A DNA stretch of 64,000 bases from Desulfarculaceae bacterium (GTDB taxonomy: Bacteria; Desulfobacterota; Desulfarculia; Desulfarculales; Desulfarculaceae), in NCBI GenBank assembly GCA_021737145.1, contig JAIPEN010000001.1, forward strand, positions 434,001 to 498,000. The letters run 5' to 3'. Position numbers and translations under genes: made by a program. How positions within the stretch are numbered: position 1 is the stretch's first letter; each line of letters begins with the position of its first letter. A model generated the notes under the pieces. The model had not been told where the DNA came from and made no database searches. It worked only from the letters and a program-made list of their open reading frames with translations. Positions 25,601 through 33,055 of this stretch are shown here, piece by piece.

Positions 25601-25848
25601 CTGTTGGAGGACATGTAGAGCATGCCTTCCACGCCGTTGACCTGCTGCTCGATGGGCTGGGCCACCGTCTCGGCCACCACCTCGGCGCTGGCCCCGGGGT
25701 AGCTGGCGGTCACGTTGACCGTGGGCGGCTCGATGGTGGGGTACTGGGAGATGGGCAGGCCCACCAGGGTGAGCACGCCGGCCAGCACGATGACGATGGA
25801 CACCACCGCCGCGAAGATTGGGCGGTTGATGAAAAAGCGGGAAAACAT
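22663..25848 (-). CDS. RND multidrug efflux pump, inner-membrane subunit (HAE1/AcrB type)
   Basis: A 1061-residue proton-driven transporter, the usual length for AcrB/MexB. It opens with MFSRFFINRPIFAAVVSIVI and has the GLPISQYPTIEPPTV porter start. The proton-relay Asp pair is in GIVVDDAIVVVEN (TM4), and a second transmembrane bundle follows near QIGLVLLVGLATKNAILIVE. The C terminus is a Pro/Lys-rich cytoplasmic tail. It lies between the membrane-fusion gene upstream and the EamA gene downstream, forming a complete tripartite pump with the outer-membrane channel. Likely substrates are hydrophobic drugs or bile-salt-like compounds, from family knowledge. Confidence 0.96.
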   Translation of the reverse strand: MFSRFFINRPIFAAVVSIVIVLAGVLTLVGLPISQYPTIEPPTVNVTASYPGASAEVVAETVAQPIEQQVNGVEGMLYMSSNSAADGSYSLTVTFETGTDQDMATVLVQNRVAVATPSLPDEVKRLGVTTKKKSPNFAMCINLVDKSGLYDDVFLSNYATINIRDELSRIYGVGDVQVLGAGDYSMRVWLDPQKLKSYSLTTDDVAKAIQEQNVQVAAGVIGQPPAPKGQSFQLTVSVLGRLKDVDQFKEIIVKTGADGRLVRVKDLAKVDLGAKTYSVNCQLNQQPTTTIMVYQLPGANLLQLSEACRKTLKDLSVRFPEGLEAVVAYDASDVVRASIEEIVETLLIAIVLVILTVFVFLQDIRSTLIPAITIPVSLIGTFAVMGVLGFSINTLTLFGLVLAIGIVVDDAIVVVENCARNIDEHKLSSKEAALRSMEEISGAVIATTLVLLAVFVPTAFMGGMTGILYKQFALTIAVATIFSSINALTMSPALCALLLRPTPEHRNWFWRGFNKFLGWSTRGYEGIVKQVVRKLFFAMIIYCALGAAAFWTMSHTATGFVPEEDQGYAIASIQLPDGSSLERTQAVVDQANQIVAATPGIAYNIAITGYSLLDSTVSSNMAGLVIVYKPWGERAGKPGQSQNAMLERLNIAFYGIQEAQLLAFPTPALPGLGLAGGFEFQLQDRGALSLTTLQNIANEFIQDGNAQGGLTGMYTTFRANVPQLFVDVDRIKVKTLGVPLSSVFDTLQAYLGSSYVNDFNKFGRTYQVNIQAEAKFRDQASEISSLQVRNDQGQMLPLGTLARVNPTLGPQVVPRFNLYPAATIRGNAAPGYSSGQAISLLEDMAKEKLPNTMGYAWSGISYQQVVAGGTGAVVFVVAVVFVFLVLAAQYESWKLPVPVVLSVPLALLGAFIALQVRGLDNNVYTQIGLVLLVGLATKNAILIVEFARDLNQEGKGIIEAAIEASRLRFRPILMTAFSFILGVIPLLIATGAGAGARKALGTAVFGGMLAATFLGVCFVPGLFVVFQKIRGKKKAPDQPPEGQTPDKPEAETPGKAAHEGI

Positions 25849-25860
25849 CTATGCTCCGCC

Positions 25861-27138
25861 CTACTTGGCCTTGGAGGCCTCGGAGTCCTTGGCCTTGTCC
25901 TTGGCCTTGGCCTCCTCTTTTTTGTCACCCGCGGCCTCGCCCTGCATCTTGGCCTTCATGGCCGCTTCCTGCTGGGCGGCCATTTGCTTGGCCTCTTGTT
26001 CGGTCAGGGGGGTGCATTTGCTGCCGGCCCGCACCCGCTGCAGGCCCTTGATGACCACCCGGTCCCCGGCCTTGACGCCCTTGAGAATGACCTGCATGCC
26101 CTTTTGCAGGGGCCCCAGGTCCACCGGGGAGTAGTGCACGATGTTGTTCTTGTCCACGGTGTAGATGAAATATCCGCGCTGGTCCCGGCTCAGGGCCGCC
26201 TCGGGCACCAGCAAGGCGTCCTTGATGGTTCCGGTGGGCACCTGGATGCGCACGAACAGGCCGGGCATCAGGCTCTGGTCCGGGTTGGGGAACACGCCGC
26301 GCACCTGGATGGTGCCGGTGTTGGGATCCACCTTGTTGTCGATCCAGTCCAGATAGCCCTTGTGGGGGAAGTCCTCCTCGTTGGCCAGGCTCAGGGCGGC
26401 CATGGGGCGGCCCTTGTCGTCCAGGGGCACTTCTTTTTGCCGCTGGCTGTCGCGGAACTCCAGCATGATCCGCTCGCTGACCGTGAAGTAGGCGTAGATG
26501 GGATCGTCCATGACGACGCTGGTCAGCTTGGTGGTCTGGCCCGCGCCCACCAGGTTGCCCACGTCCACCAGGTTGCGCGAGATGCGCCCGGCGATGGGGG
26601 CATGCACGTGGGTGTAGCCGTAGTCGATCTTGTCCCGTTCCACCTGGGCCTTGGCCGCCTCGATCTGGGCCGCCGCCTCGGCCGACTCGGCCTTGGCCTG
26701 GATCACCTCCACCTCGCTCACCGCGCGGTCCTTGTAGGCGTTTTCCTTGCGCACCAGAGTGGCCTGGGCCAGCTTGTACTTGGCCACGGCCACGGCCAGA
26801 TCGGCCAGGGCGATGTCCACCTTGGCCTTGTAGGGCTCGGGCTCGATGATGAACAGGAGCTGGTCCTTGTCCACCCGGCTGCCGACCTCGAAGTCCACGC
26901 TTCTGAGCTGGCCCTCCACGCGGGCCATGATGTCCACCGAGTAGACGGCCTGGGTGTTGCCGGTGAACACGTCGTGGTCGGTCACCGTCTTGACCACCGG
27001 CTCGGCCACCGTGACTATGGCCGGCGGCGGCTCCTTGAATTTTTCCTTGTCCCCGTTGCAGGCCGCGGCCGCCAGCAGGCACACGACCGCTGCGGCCAAG
27101 ACTATTACGCGGGTTGGCAGCGAAAGCATCTGTGGCAT
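25861..27138 (-). CDS. RND efflux periplasmic adaptor (membrane fusion lipoprotein)
   Basis: A 425-residue HlyD/AcrA-type adaptor. A lipobox, LLAAAACNG, places the lipidated Cys at about 27. The lipoyl-like half motif VDIMARVEGQLRSVDFEVGS comes next, then a coiled-coil hairpin (about 100-180, Ala/Glu/Lys-rich), the second lipoyl half (HAPIAGRISRNLVDVGNLVG) and the beta-barrel region. The last 50 residues form a Lys/Glu/Ala-rich tail longer than in AcrA. It links the pump to the outer-membrane factor. It is the second gene of the leftward efflux operon. Confidence 0.94.
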   Translation of the reverse strand: MPQMLSLPTRVIVLAAAVVCLLAAAACNGDKEKFKEPPPAIVTVAEPVVKTVTDHDVFTGNTQAVYSVDIMARVEGQLRSVDFEVGSRVDKDQLLFIIEPEPYKAKVDIALADLAVAVAKYKLAQATLVRKENAYKDRAVSEVEVIQAKAESAEAAAQIEAAKAQVERDKIDYGYTHVHAPIAGRISRNLVDVGNLVGAGQTTKLTSVVMDDPIYAYFTVSERIMLEFRDSQRQKEVPLDDKGRPMAALSLANEEDFPHKGYLDWIDNKVDPNTGTIQVRGVFPNPDQSLMPGLFVRIQVPTGTIKDALLVPEAALSRDQRGYFIYTVDKNNIVHYSPVDLGPLQKGMQVILKGVKAGDRVVIKGLQRVRAGSKCTPLTEQEAKQMAAQQEAAMKAKMQGEAAGDKKEEAKAKDKAKDSEASKAK

Positions 27139-27171
27139 CTTCCTGGGCCCCTCCCCGGGCCTTGCTTGGCC

Positions 27172-28671
27172 TTATTGCTTGGCCGAGGCCGTTTGCGCCG
27201 AGCCTTGGCCCGTGGCGTCGTTGTCCTGGGGATCCCATCCCCCGCCCAGGGCCTGGTAGATGACCACCAAGTCGATGGCCACCTGTCCCCGGGAGGAGGC
27301 AAGCTGATTGTCGTAATTGAACAGGTTGCGCTGAGCGTCCAGCACCGGCTGGAAGTCCTGCAGGCCTTCCTTGTATAGCCTGACCGCCAGTTCCAGGGCC
27401 CGCCGCGACGAGGCCACGGTCTGGGCCAGGGCCACCTGGCGCCGTTTCTCCTGCTTGAAGGCCTCCAGCGCGTCCTCCACCTCCTTGAGGGCGGCGAGCA
27501 AGGTGCTCTCATAGGTCAACAGCGCCTGCTCGGTCAGGGCGTCCTGCACCTTTATCTGGCTGCGGATGCTGCCGCCGGCAAAGATGTTCCAGGAGATGCT
27601 GGGCCCGATGCTGTAGGCCAGGCTTCCGGCGCCGAACAGGTCGGAGGCGTTGGTCGCCACGGTGCCCAGGCTGCCCAGCAGGGTGAAGCGGGGATAGAGG
27701 TCCGCGGTGGCCACCCCGATGCGGGCGGTGGCCGCGGCCAGCTGGCGCTCGGCCCGCCGGATGTCCGGCCGCTGCCTGAGCAGGTCGGCCGGCACGCCCA
27801 CGGCCACCTTTTCCGGGGGCACCGGAATGGGCATGGGCTTGTCCAGCTCCTTTTTCAGGGAGCTTGGCGGCAGGCCCAGCAGCAGGGCCAGGGTGTTGAA
27901 AGCCTCCACCAGGCTGGTCCTGAGGGGCGGCAACTCGGCCTGGGAGGAGCCCAGAACCGTCTCGGCCTGGGACACATCCAAGTCAGTGGCCAGGCCCCAC
28001 TTGAAGCGGGCCTGGGTAAGCTTGAGCACGCCCTTTTGCGACTCGATATTCTCCTGGGTGGCGGAGATGCGCGCCTGCAGGGTGCGCGCGGTCAGATAGG
28101 TCTGGGCCACCTGGGAGTAAAGGCTGACCATCACGTCGGTGCGGTCTTCCTTGCTGGCCTGCAAATCGGCTTGGGCCGCCTCCACCGAGCGCCGGATGCG
28201 CCCGAAGAGGTCGATTTCCCAGGAGGCGCTGGCCCCCAACTGGAACTCTTCGCCGGTGATGCCCAAGCCGGTGGGATTGCTCAGGGAGTTCTTGCTGGCC
28301 TGCTGCCGGGTGCCATCGGCGTTGGCATCCAACTGCGGGTAGAGCTCGCCAGTGACCACCCCGAGCTGGGCCCGGGCCTGTTTGACCCGCGACACCGCTG
28401 CCTTGAGGTCCAAGTTGCCCAGGTCGGCCCGTTTGATCAGACCGCTGAGCTGGGGATCGTCAAAGACCTCCCACCAGTTGACCAGATTGGCTTGGATGCG
28501 AGGCAGGGAAGGATCGCCGGCCTGTTGCCAAGTGGGGGGGACCTGCTTTTTCGGAGGCTTGTAGTCCGGCCCTACCTTCATGCAGCCTGACAGCAGCAGT
28601 AAACCCGCCACGGCAAGCCCAAAAAAGCGCAACCAAGATGTCCGTGGCGGTTTAAATCCGCGGTGCTGCAT
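27172..28671 (-). CDS. RND efflux outer-membrane factor (NodT/OprM-type lipoprotein)
   Basis: A 499-residue TolC-family channel of the NodT/OprM class. The lipobox LLLSGCMKVGPDYKPP puts the lipidated Cys at about 30. Two repeats of the outer-membrane efflux domain follow, with the typical NLVNWWEVFDDPQLSGLI and RQRPDIRRAERQLAAATARI segments. It is first in the operon, with an excellent ribosome site (GGAGGGAG) seven bases before the ATG and a promoter-like pair close upstream. The adaptor and pump genes follow in the same direction, so this is a channel-first RND operon. Confidence 0.94.
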   Translation of the reverse strand: MQHRGFKPPRTSWLRFFGLAVAGLLLLSGCMKVGPDYKPPKKQVPPTWQQAGDPSLPRIQANLVNWWEVFDDPQLSGLIKRADLGNLDLKAAVSRVKQARAQLGVVTGELYPQLDANADGTRQQASKNSLSNPTGLGITGEEFQLGASASWEIDLFGRIRRSVEAAQADLQASKEDRTDVMVSLYSQVAQTYLTARTLQARISATQENIESQKGVLKLTQARFKWGLATDLDVSQAETVLGSSQAELPPLRTSLVEAFNTLALLLGLPPSSLKKELDKPMPIPVPPEKVAVGVPADLLRQRPDIRRAERQLAAATARIGVATADLYPRFTLLGSLGTVATNASDLFGAGSLAYSIGPSISWNIFAGGSIRSQIKVQDALTEQALLTYESTLLAALKEVEDALEAFKQEKRRQVALAQTVASSRRALELAVRLYKEGLQDFQPVLDAQRNLFNYDNQLASSRGQVAIDLVVIYQALGGGWDPQDNDATGQGSAQTASAKQ

Positions 28672-28698
28672 TTATTCTCCCTCCGAACTACCTGCGCT

Positions 28699-28727
28699 AT
28701 ATTCAATCAACGGGAGAGTGTTGTCAA
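28699..28727 (-). promoter_or_regulatory. Candidate promoter of the RND efflux operon
   Basis: On the minus strand, TTGACA (28727-28722) is followed 17 bases later by GAATAT (28704-28699). The -35 overlaps a TGTTG-A-CAACA inverted repeat that could be an operator. The leader would be only about 20 bases. Confidence 0.5.
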
Positions 28728-28771
28728 CAAAAGCCGGTAACTGCTAACGAATTTTATTTATTCGCCGCGGC

Positions 28772-29500
28772 TCAATCCTTTTTGCGGGAATACACGGCCA
28801 CCAGGCGAGCCACCAAAACCACCATGTAAAATTGTCCCACCACCGCCTCGGTGATTGCCAGCTGCCCGGCCACGTTGCTCAGCGGGGTTATGTCCCCGTA
28901 ACCGGTGGTGGTCAGGGTGACGAAGCTGAAATAAAACAGGACCACCCAGTTGTGCCCCGCATAGTCGCTGCTTGTCATGCTGTTGTACACCGTGCCGCTG
29001 AACTCGAAGGAACCCGGCCAGAGCATCTCGATGGCCTGAAAGGCGAAACCCCAGAGAATTCCCAGGAGCAGATAGCCGCACAGGGCCCCGCTGATGGTGT
29101 CGAAGGTCACCTTCTCGGTGCTCATCACGTCGCGCATGATGCCCACCAGCACCATGATCAAAAAAACGACCAGGAACCCGCAGCCCACGGCCTCCAATAT
29201 CCGGTTGCGCAGACCGAACTCCCCCAGGGTTAGCACCAGCCCGGCCAGAAGCAGGATTACCGACAAGATGAACACCCGGCGCTTGTGCATGACCGAATAG
29301 GCCCCGGCCATGAGCACCGCCACGATGAACAAATCCAGCAGGGTCTTGGTGCGCGGGAAGGCCTGCTCCACCACGGGCACGGCCAGCAGGTAGAGCATCA
29401 GGGTTATGAACAGCCATAGGTACTGGGACTTGAACCAGGGGAGGCGGTAGGGACGGCGCTGGGACGCGCTGGGGCCTTCCTGGTTGATGGGACGGCTCAT
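28772..29500 (-). CDS. Two-TM-pore potassium channel family protein
   Basis: A 242-residue inner-membrane protein with about five hydrophobic helices ahead of a pore loop and final helix. The selectivity filter is intact: LTTTGYGDITPLS. There is no RCK/TrkA-N nucleotide-binding domain, so gating is not evident. The basic cytoplasmic N terminus is short. Its ATG overlaps the stop codon of the NrpR-like regulator (ATGA), so the two are co-translated. The link between a potassium channel and a nitrogen regulator is unexplained. Confidence 0.9.
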   Translation of the reverse strand: MSRPINQEGPSASQRRPYRLPWFKSQYLWLFITLMLYLLAVPVVEQAFPRTKTLLDLFIVAVLMAGAYSVMHKRRVFILSVILLLAGLVLTLGEFGLRNRILEAVGCGFLVVFLIMVLVGIMRDVMSTEKVTFDTISGALCGYLLLGILWGFAFQAIEMLWPGSFEFSGTVYNSMTSSDYAGHNWVVLFYFSFVTLTTTGYGDITPLSNVAGQLAITEAVVGQFYMVVLVARLVAVYSRKKD

Positions 29501-30486
29501 TTGAGCACCTCGCGGTAGGAGCGGAGCTGTTCAAAGGGGAAGAGCTGGCCAAAGGCCCGGTTGCTGGTGGCGATGCCCGCCTCCTCCACCGCGGCCAGGG
29601 GATTGAGCCCGCCCCGGACCACCATGCCCACCCGTCCCGGCGGCAGGGGCACCTCCAGCAGGGGCTGGCCCGGCCGGCCCACCAGCAGGATGCCCCCCAG
29701 GCCGGAGCGCTCCAGACGGGCGGCCAAACGGCGGGCCTTTTCCGCCGCCGGGGCCGGGATCTCCCGGAAGGAGGCCCCGATGACCCCCTCGCCGGTCTCG
29801 GCCGCGCGCTGCACCGAGGTCATCTGGCCCTTGATGAATATCTCCAGGGGGTCCAGGGTGGTGCCGTCGTAGTTGATGATCTGGGTGAAGCGCACCGGCC
29901 TGTGCTCCGAAACCAGCAAGAGCCCGCCAAAGCGGTTGGTCATGGGCATGCCCTCGGCCAGGGCCACCCCGTTGACGCTCACCGAGCACACCGTGGCCAC
30001 CACCACCTCGTTGGGCTGGGGGGTGAAGTTGCCCATGCGCTGGCCCGGCTCGCCGATGAGCAGACGCTCGCCCAGGGAGTAGCCGGCCTGGAACACCCGG
30101 CGCATGACCTCCTTGGCCCGGGGCAGGTCGGCCCGGTCCAGGGTGGACATGTTCACAACCACCCTGCCCCGGCCCTGGCGCAGCTTGTAGTCCATGCCGA
30201 AGATCAGGGCCTCGGCCCGGGCGGCCACAAAGCCCACCTTGTCGGCCACGTAGGCGGTCTCCAGCTCCCGGCTGCCCATCTCGGTGAGGCGGCGCCCCCG
30301 GCGGCCCACCTGCTCGGTGAGGCCCTCGGTGTCGGTGAGGCTGAGATAATAGCGGATGGTGCGCTGGCTCATGTCCTTGCCGGCCAGGGCCAGGGCATGG
30401 GCGATGCGGGTGCCTCCCAGGGGCTTTTCCGACTCGGACAACACCCTGAGAACGTCCAGGATTTTTCTGCGGCTGCGCTCGTCCAT
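29497..30486 (-). CDS. NrpR-like transcriptional regulator (winged helix + DUF128)
   Basis: A 329-residue DNA-binding regulator. Residues 1-75 form a winged-helix domain of the ribonuclease-R type (RRKILDVLRVLSESEKPLGG, with GRRGRRLTEMG at its end). The rest is one NrpR regulatory (DUF128) domain with SVSVNGVALAEGMPMTNRFG and RFTQIINYDGTTLDPLEIFI. In methanogens NrpR represses nitrogen-assimilation genes and is released by 2-oxoglutarate. Here it is divergent from a glutamate-synthase operon, and GGCAA/TTGCC repeats lie between them, which fits a local regulator of that operon. GGGAGAG lies five bases ahead of the ATG. Confidence 0.88.
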   Translation of the reverse strand: MDERSRRKILDVLRVLSESEKPLGGTRIAHALALAGKDMSQRTIRYYLSLTDTEGLTEQVGRRGRRLTEMGSRELETAYVADKVGFVAARAEALIFGMDYKLRQGRGRVVVNMSTLDRADLPRAKEVMRRVFQAGYSLGERLLIGEPGQRMGNFTPQPNEVVVATVCSVSVNGVALAEGMPMTNRFGGLLLVSEHRPVRFTQIINYDGTTLDPLEIFIKGQMTSVQRAAETGEGVIGASFREIPAPAAEKARRLAARLERSGLGGILLVGRPGQPLLEVPLPPGRVGMVVRGGLNPLAAVEEAGIATSNRAFGQLFPFEQLRSYREVLK

Positions 30487-30546
30487 GATGGCTCTCCCGG
30501 ATTGGGCTTGAGACCGCGCCGCGCCCCCAGGGGACCGGCTGTTTTC

Positions 30547-30574
30547 AACTTAGCCGGACCCTACCGTCTTGTCA
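30547..30574 (-). promoter_or_regulatory. Candidate promoter of the NrpR-like gene
   Basis: On the minus strand, TTGACA (30574-30569) and TAAGTT (30552-30547) are 17 bases apart, about 60 bases before the start codon. A perfect palindrome lies ten bases upstream of the -35. Confidence 0.5.
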
Positions 30575-30584
30575 AGGCTGGATG

Positions 30585-30598
30585 CGGCAATATTGCCG
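30585..30598. promoter_or_regulatory. Candidate NrpR-family operator, site 1
   Basis: CGGCAATATTGCCG is a perfect 14-bp palindrome made of GGCAA and TTGCC arms, located just upstream of the regulator's own -35 element. The arms match site 2 at 30744-30756. Binding by the neighbouring regulator is inferred. Confidence 0.5.
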
Positions 30599-30714
30599 TG
30601 TTCATTCAGCACCATCCCAGTGGGCGAATCCGCGTCCCCTTGGCGTAATCGACACTTAGACTCATAACAATTCCGAGCGGGGCCTGTGTCTTTTCCAAAG
30701 CATTCCCGTGGGTA

Positions 30715-30743
30715 TTGACAATAAGGTAATCCTCTGTCATAAA
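30715..30743 (+). promoter_or_regulatory. Promoter of the MvhD-MetV-MetF-glutamate synthase operon
   Basis: A consensus TTGACA (30715-30720), a 17-base spacer and CATAAA (30738-30743) form the best promoter match in the window. It faces the metabolic operon, whose first start codon is about 245 bases away. Confidence 0.65.
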
Positions 30744-30756
30744 GGCAACGGTTGCC
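30744..30756. promoter_or_regulatory. Candidate NrpR-family operator, site 2
   Basis: GGCAA-CGG-TTGCC abuts the -10 and covers the predicted transcription start of the operon, where a bound repressor would block initiation. The arms equal those of site 1; the spacer is three bases here and two there. Confidence 0.5.
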
Positions 30757-30987
30757 GTTTTGGACATGGGCCTTCCAGCCCCGGCCCGCTTCCTGGCGAG
30801 GTGGGCGGCCGCAAAAATCCGCGTTTTTAGGCCCTTGGCCGCTTCCCTTCGGGGTGGGCGGACAGGGTTTCTGTCGCGGTCGGTACCATCACCGGCCAAC
30901 CACACCGTCCACTGGGGACCGGCCCACCCGGGCGCCAGCCCGGAACCGGTCAAGCAGATTCGATTTTAAGACAAGGTGAACCAAGCC
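30757..30987 (+). other. Long leader of the metabolic operon
   Basis: About 230 bases with no convincing gene. GCGGCC near 30789 and GGCCGC near 30837 are complementary and enclose an A5/T5 pair, so an extended hairpin is possible. Nothing here matches a riboswitch class I know. Confidence 0.3.
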
Positions 30988-31401
30988 ATGGAAAGCTTTC
31001 AACCCGAGGTAACCCTGCTCTACTGCCGGCAGTGTTTGGCTTCCGGGGCCAAGCCGGTGGAGGGCCGCCGCGCCGGCGAGGGCTTCAGCGCCCGCCTGGT
31101 GGTGTTGCCCTGCAGCAGCAAGGTGCAGCTGCCCCATCTGATGCGCCTGTTGCAGGCGGGCAGCGACGCCGTGCAGATAGCCGCCTGTCCGGAAAAGGCC
31201 TGCCAGCATCTGGTGGGCAGCAACCGGGCCGAAAACCGCGTTAAATACGGCCAGGACCTGCTGGAGACCGTGGGCATGGGCGCCGGGCGCCTGGGCCTGG
31301 AGCGGGGAGCCGGCCTGAGCTTGGACGATCTACTGGAACTGGCCGGCCGCCGGGCCGAAGCCGTGCGGGCCCTGGGGCCCAACCCCATGAAAGGAGTTTG
31401 A
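30988..31401 (+). CDS. MvhD-like hydrogenase iron-sulfur subunit family protein
   Basis: About 137 residues from the ATG at 30988, with AGGTGA eight bases upstream; an in-frame GTG at 30976 has no such site. The fold and Cys layout are those of MvhD/HdrA-associated [2Fe-2S] proteins: YCRQC near the N terminus, LPCSSK in the middle, then the hallmark AACPEKACQHLVGSNRAENR and VKYGQDLLETVGM. MvhD passes electrons between hydrogenase or dehydrogenase modules and heterodisulfide-reductase-like partners. Here it leads an operon with MetV and MetF, so it probably hands electrons to or from methylene-tetrahydrofolate reductase. No HdrA is present in the window. Confidence 0.82.
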   Translation: MESFQPEVTLLYCRQCLASGAKPVEGRRAGEGFSARLVVLPCSSKVQLPHLMRLLQAGSDAVQIAACPEKACQHLVGSNRAENRVKYGQDLLETVGMGAGRLGLERGAGLSLDDLLELAGRRAEAVRALGPNPMKGV

Positions 31402-31407
31402 GCGCCG

Positions 31408-32079
31408 ATGATCACCGCAGAATGGAAGCCCATTGAGGAGATGGTGGGTTATCTGCGCGGCCACCGGAAGGTGCTGCTTATCGGCTGCGCCACCTGCGTG
31501 GCCGAGTGTGCCGCCGGCGGAGAGCGCGAGGTGGAGACCCTGGCTCCCTTGCTGGCCATGGCCATGCAGAATGACGGCAACCCCATCGAGATAGTCAGCG
31601 CCACCCTGGAGCGGCAGTGCGAGCCCGAGTTCGTGGCATCGATCGCCGAGCAGGCGGCCGAGGCCGAGGCCATTGTCAGCGTTTCCTGTGGCATCGGGAT
31701 GCAGCTGGTGGCCGACACCTACGCCGACACCCCGCTCTACCCCGGGGTGAACACCACCAGCCTGTCCATCCGCGAGGAGCCGGGCCTGTGGACCAGCCGT
31801 TGCGCCGCTTGCGGCGACTGCGTGCTGGGCCTCACCTTCGGCCTGTGCCCCGTGGCCCGCTGCGCCAAGAGCCTGATGAACGGGCCCTGCGGCGGCACCC
31901 GGGAAAACGGCATGTGCGAGATCAACGAGGACACCCCCTGCATCTGGCGTCTCATCGTGGAGCGGGCCACCGCCCGCGGCCAGCTGGAGAGCCTGGTGGA
32001 GGTCAAGCCGCCCAAGAACTGGTCCAACTCCCCCGCGGGCGGCCCCAAGAGAATGCTTAGGGAGGATCTGCGGTCATGA
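31408..32079 (+). CDS. metV: MetV-like methylenetetrahydrofolate reductase partner (zinc/Fe-S)
   Basis: A 223-residue protein of the methylene-THF reductase C-terminal (MetV) family. The N terminus has LLIGCATCVAEC and a Rossmann-like half with SCGIGMQL. The C terminus has a dense Cys block: RCAACGDC, CPVARCAKSLMNGPCGG and CEINEDTPCIW. In acetogens and Wood-Ljungdahl organisms MetV binds MetF and extends its electron-transfer chain. It starts six bases after the MvhD-like stop, and its own stop overlaps the MetF ATG (ATGA), as expected for subunits of one complex. Confidence 0.87.
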   Translation: MITAEWKPIEEMVGYLRGHRKVLLIGCATCVAECAAGGEREVETLAPLLAMAMQNDGNPIEIVSATLERQCEPEFVASIAEQAAEAEAIVSVSCGIGMQLVADTYADTPLYPGVNTTSLSIREEPGLWTSRCAACGDCVLGLTFGLCPVARCAKSLMNGPCGGTRENGMCEINEDTPCIWRLIVERATARGQLESLVEVKPPKNWSNSPAGGPKRMLREDLRS

Positions 32080-33017
32080 GCCTTAAAGCGGGAACCAAGT
32101 TAGAGAAGGTGCTGGCCGCCGGCCAGTTCGCCCTCACCGCCGAGATCGGCCCGCCCCGCGGCCCGGACACCGAAGAGGTGCTCAAGAAGGCCGAAATCCT
32201 CAAGGGCATGGCCGACGCCTACAACGTCACCGACAACCAGACCGCGGTGGTGCGCATGTCCTCCATCGCCGGGTCCAAGCTCCTGTTGGACGCGGGCCTG
32301 GAGCCGGTGGCCCAGATGACCTGCCGCGACCGCAACCGCATCGCCATGCAGAGCGACCTGTTGGGCGCGGCCGCGTTGGGCCTGAAGAACATCCTGGCCA
32401 TCAGCGGAGACCATCAGCAGGCCGGCGCCTCGGGCAAGCTCAAGGGCCATCCCGGCGCCAAGGGAGTCTACGACGTGGACTCCATCCAGCTGATCAACAT
32501 CATCAAGAACATGCGCGATGACGGGGTGCAGGCCGGGGGCGACACCCTGAGCGCCAAGCCCGCCTTTTTCATCGGCGCGGCCTGGACCCCCCTGGGACCG
32601 CCGGTGGAGTTTCGCGTGTTGCGCCTGGCCAAGAAGGTGGCCGCCGGGGCGGACTTCATCCAGACCCAGGCGGTGTATGACATAAAGGCCTTCGGCGAGC
32701 AGCTCAAAAAGGCCGTGGACATGGGCCTGACCGAAAAGACCGCCATCCTGCCCGGCATCATCGTGCCCCGCAGCGCGGGCATGCTGCGCTACATGCACAA
32801 CAACGTGCCCGGCGTGGTGGTGCCCGACGAGCTTATCGCCCGCATGAAGGACGCGGCCGATCCCGCGGCCGAGGGCCTCAAGGTAACCGTGGAGCTCATC
32901 GAACAGGTCAAGGAGCTGGACGGCGTGAAGGGCGTGCATCTGCAGGCCATCGAGGCCGAGGAGCTTCTGCCCGATATCATCAAGCAGGCCGGGCTGAGCC
33001 CCCGCCCGGAGGTCTAG
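32076..33017 (+). CDS. metF: Methylenetetrahydrofolate reductase
   Basis: A 313-residue FAD-dependent TIM barrel that interconverts 5,10-methylene- and 5-methyl-tetrahydrofolate. Family features include the start FALTAEIGPPRG with the catalytic Glu, NVTDNQTAVVRMS, MTCRDRNRIAMQSDLLGAAA and FIQTQAVYD. The length is that of bacterial MetF without a C-terminal extension; MetV supplies that part as a separate protein. Placement with MvhD-like and MetV genes argues for the Wood-Ljungdahl methyl branch rather than only methionine synthesis. A glutamate-synthase gene follows 38 bases later. Confidence 0.93.
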   Translation: MSLKAGTKLEKVLAAGQFALTAEIGPPRGPDTEEVLKKAEILKGMADAYNVTDNQTAVVRMSSIAGSKLLLDAGLEPVAQMTCRDRNRIAMQSDLLGAAALGLKNILAISGDHQQAGASGKLKGHPGAKGVYDVDSIQLINIIKNMRDDGVQAGGDTLSAKPAFFIGAAWTPLGPPVEFRVLRLAKKVAAGADFIQTQAVYDIKAFGEQLKKAVDMGLTEKTAILPGIIVPRSAGMLRYMHNNVPGVVVPDELIARMKDAADPAAEGLKVTVELIEQVKELDGVKGVHLQAIEAEELLPDIIKQAGLSPRPEV

Positions 33018-33055
33018 GCCGCCGGCGGGCCTCCGCGCCTGAGCAGGGATATATC

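Noticed and set aside
24940-27378. An open antisense frame of about 800 codons across the RND pump and adaptor genes
   Set aside because: It spans two genes with strong family matches and has shadow composition.
30606-30953. Small leftward frame in the nrpR-metabolic operon intergenic region (inner start near 30765)
   Set aside because: It runs across the best promoter and both candidate operators and has no recognisable domain; the ribosome site is poorly spaced.
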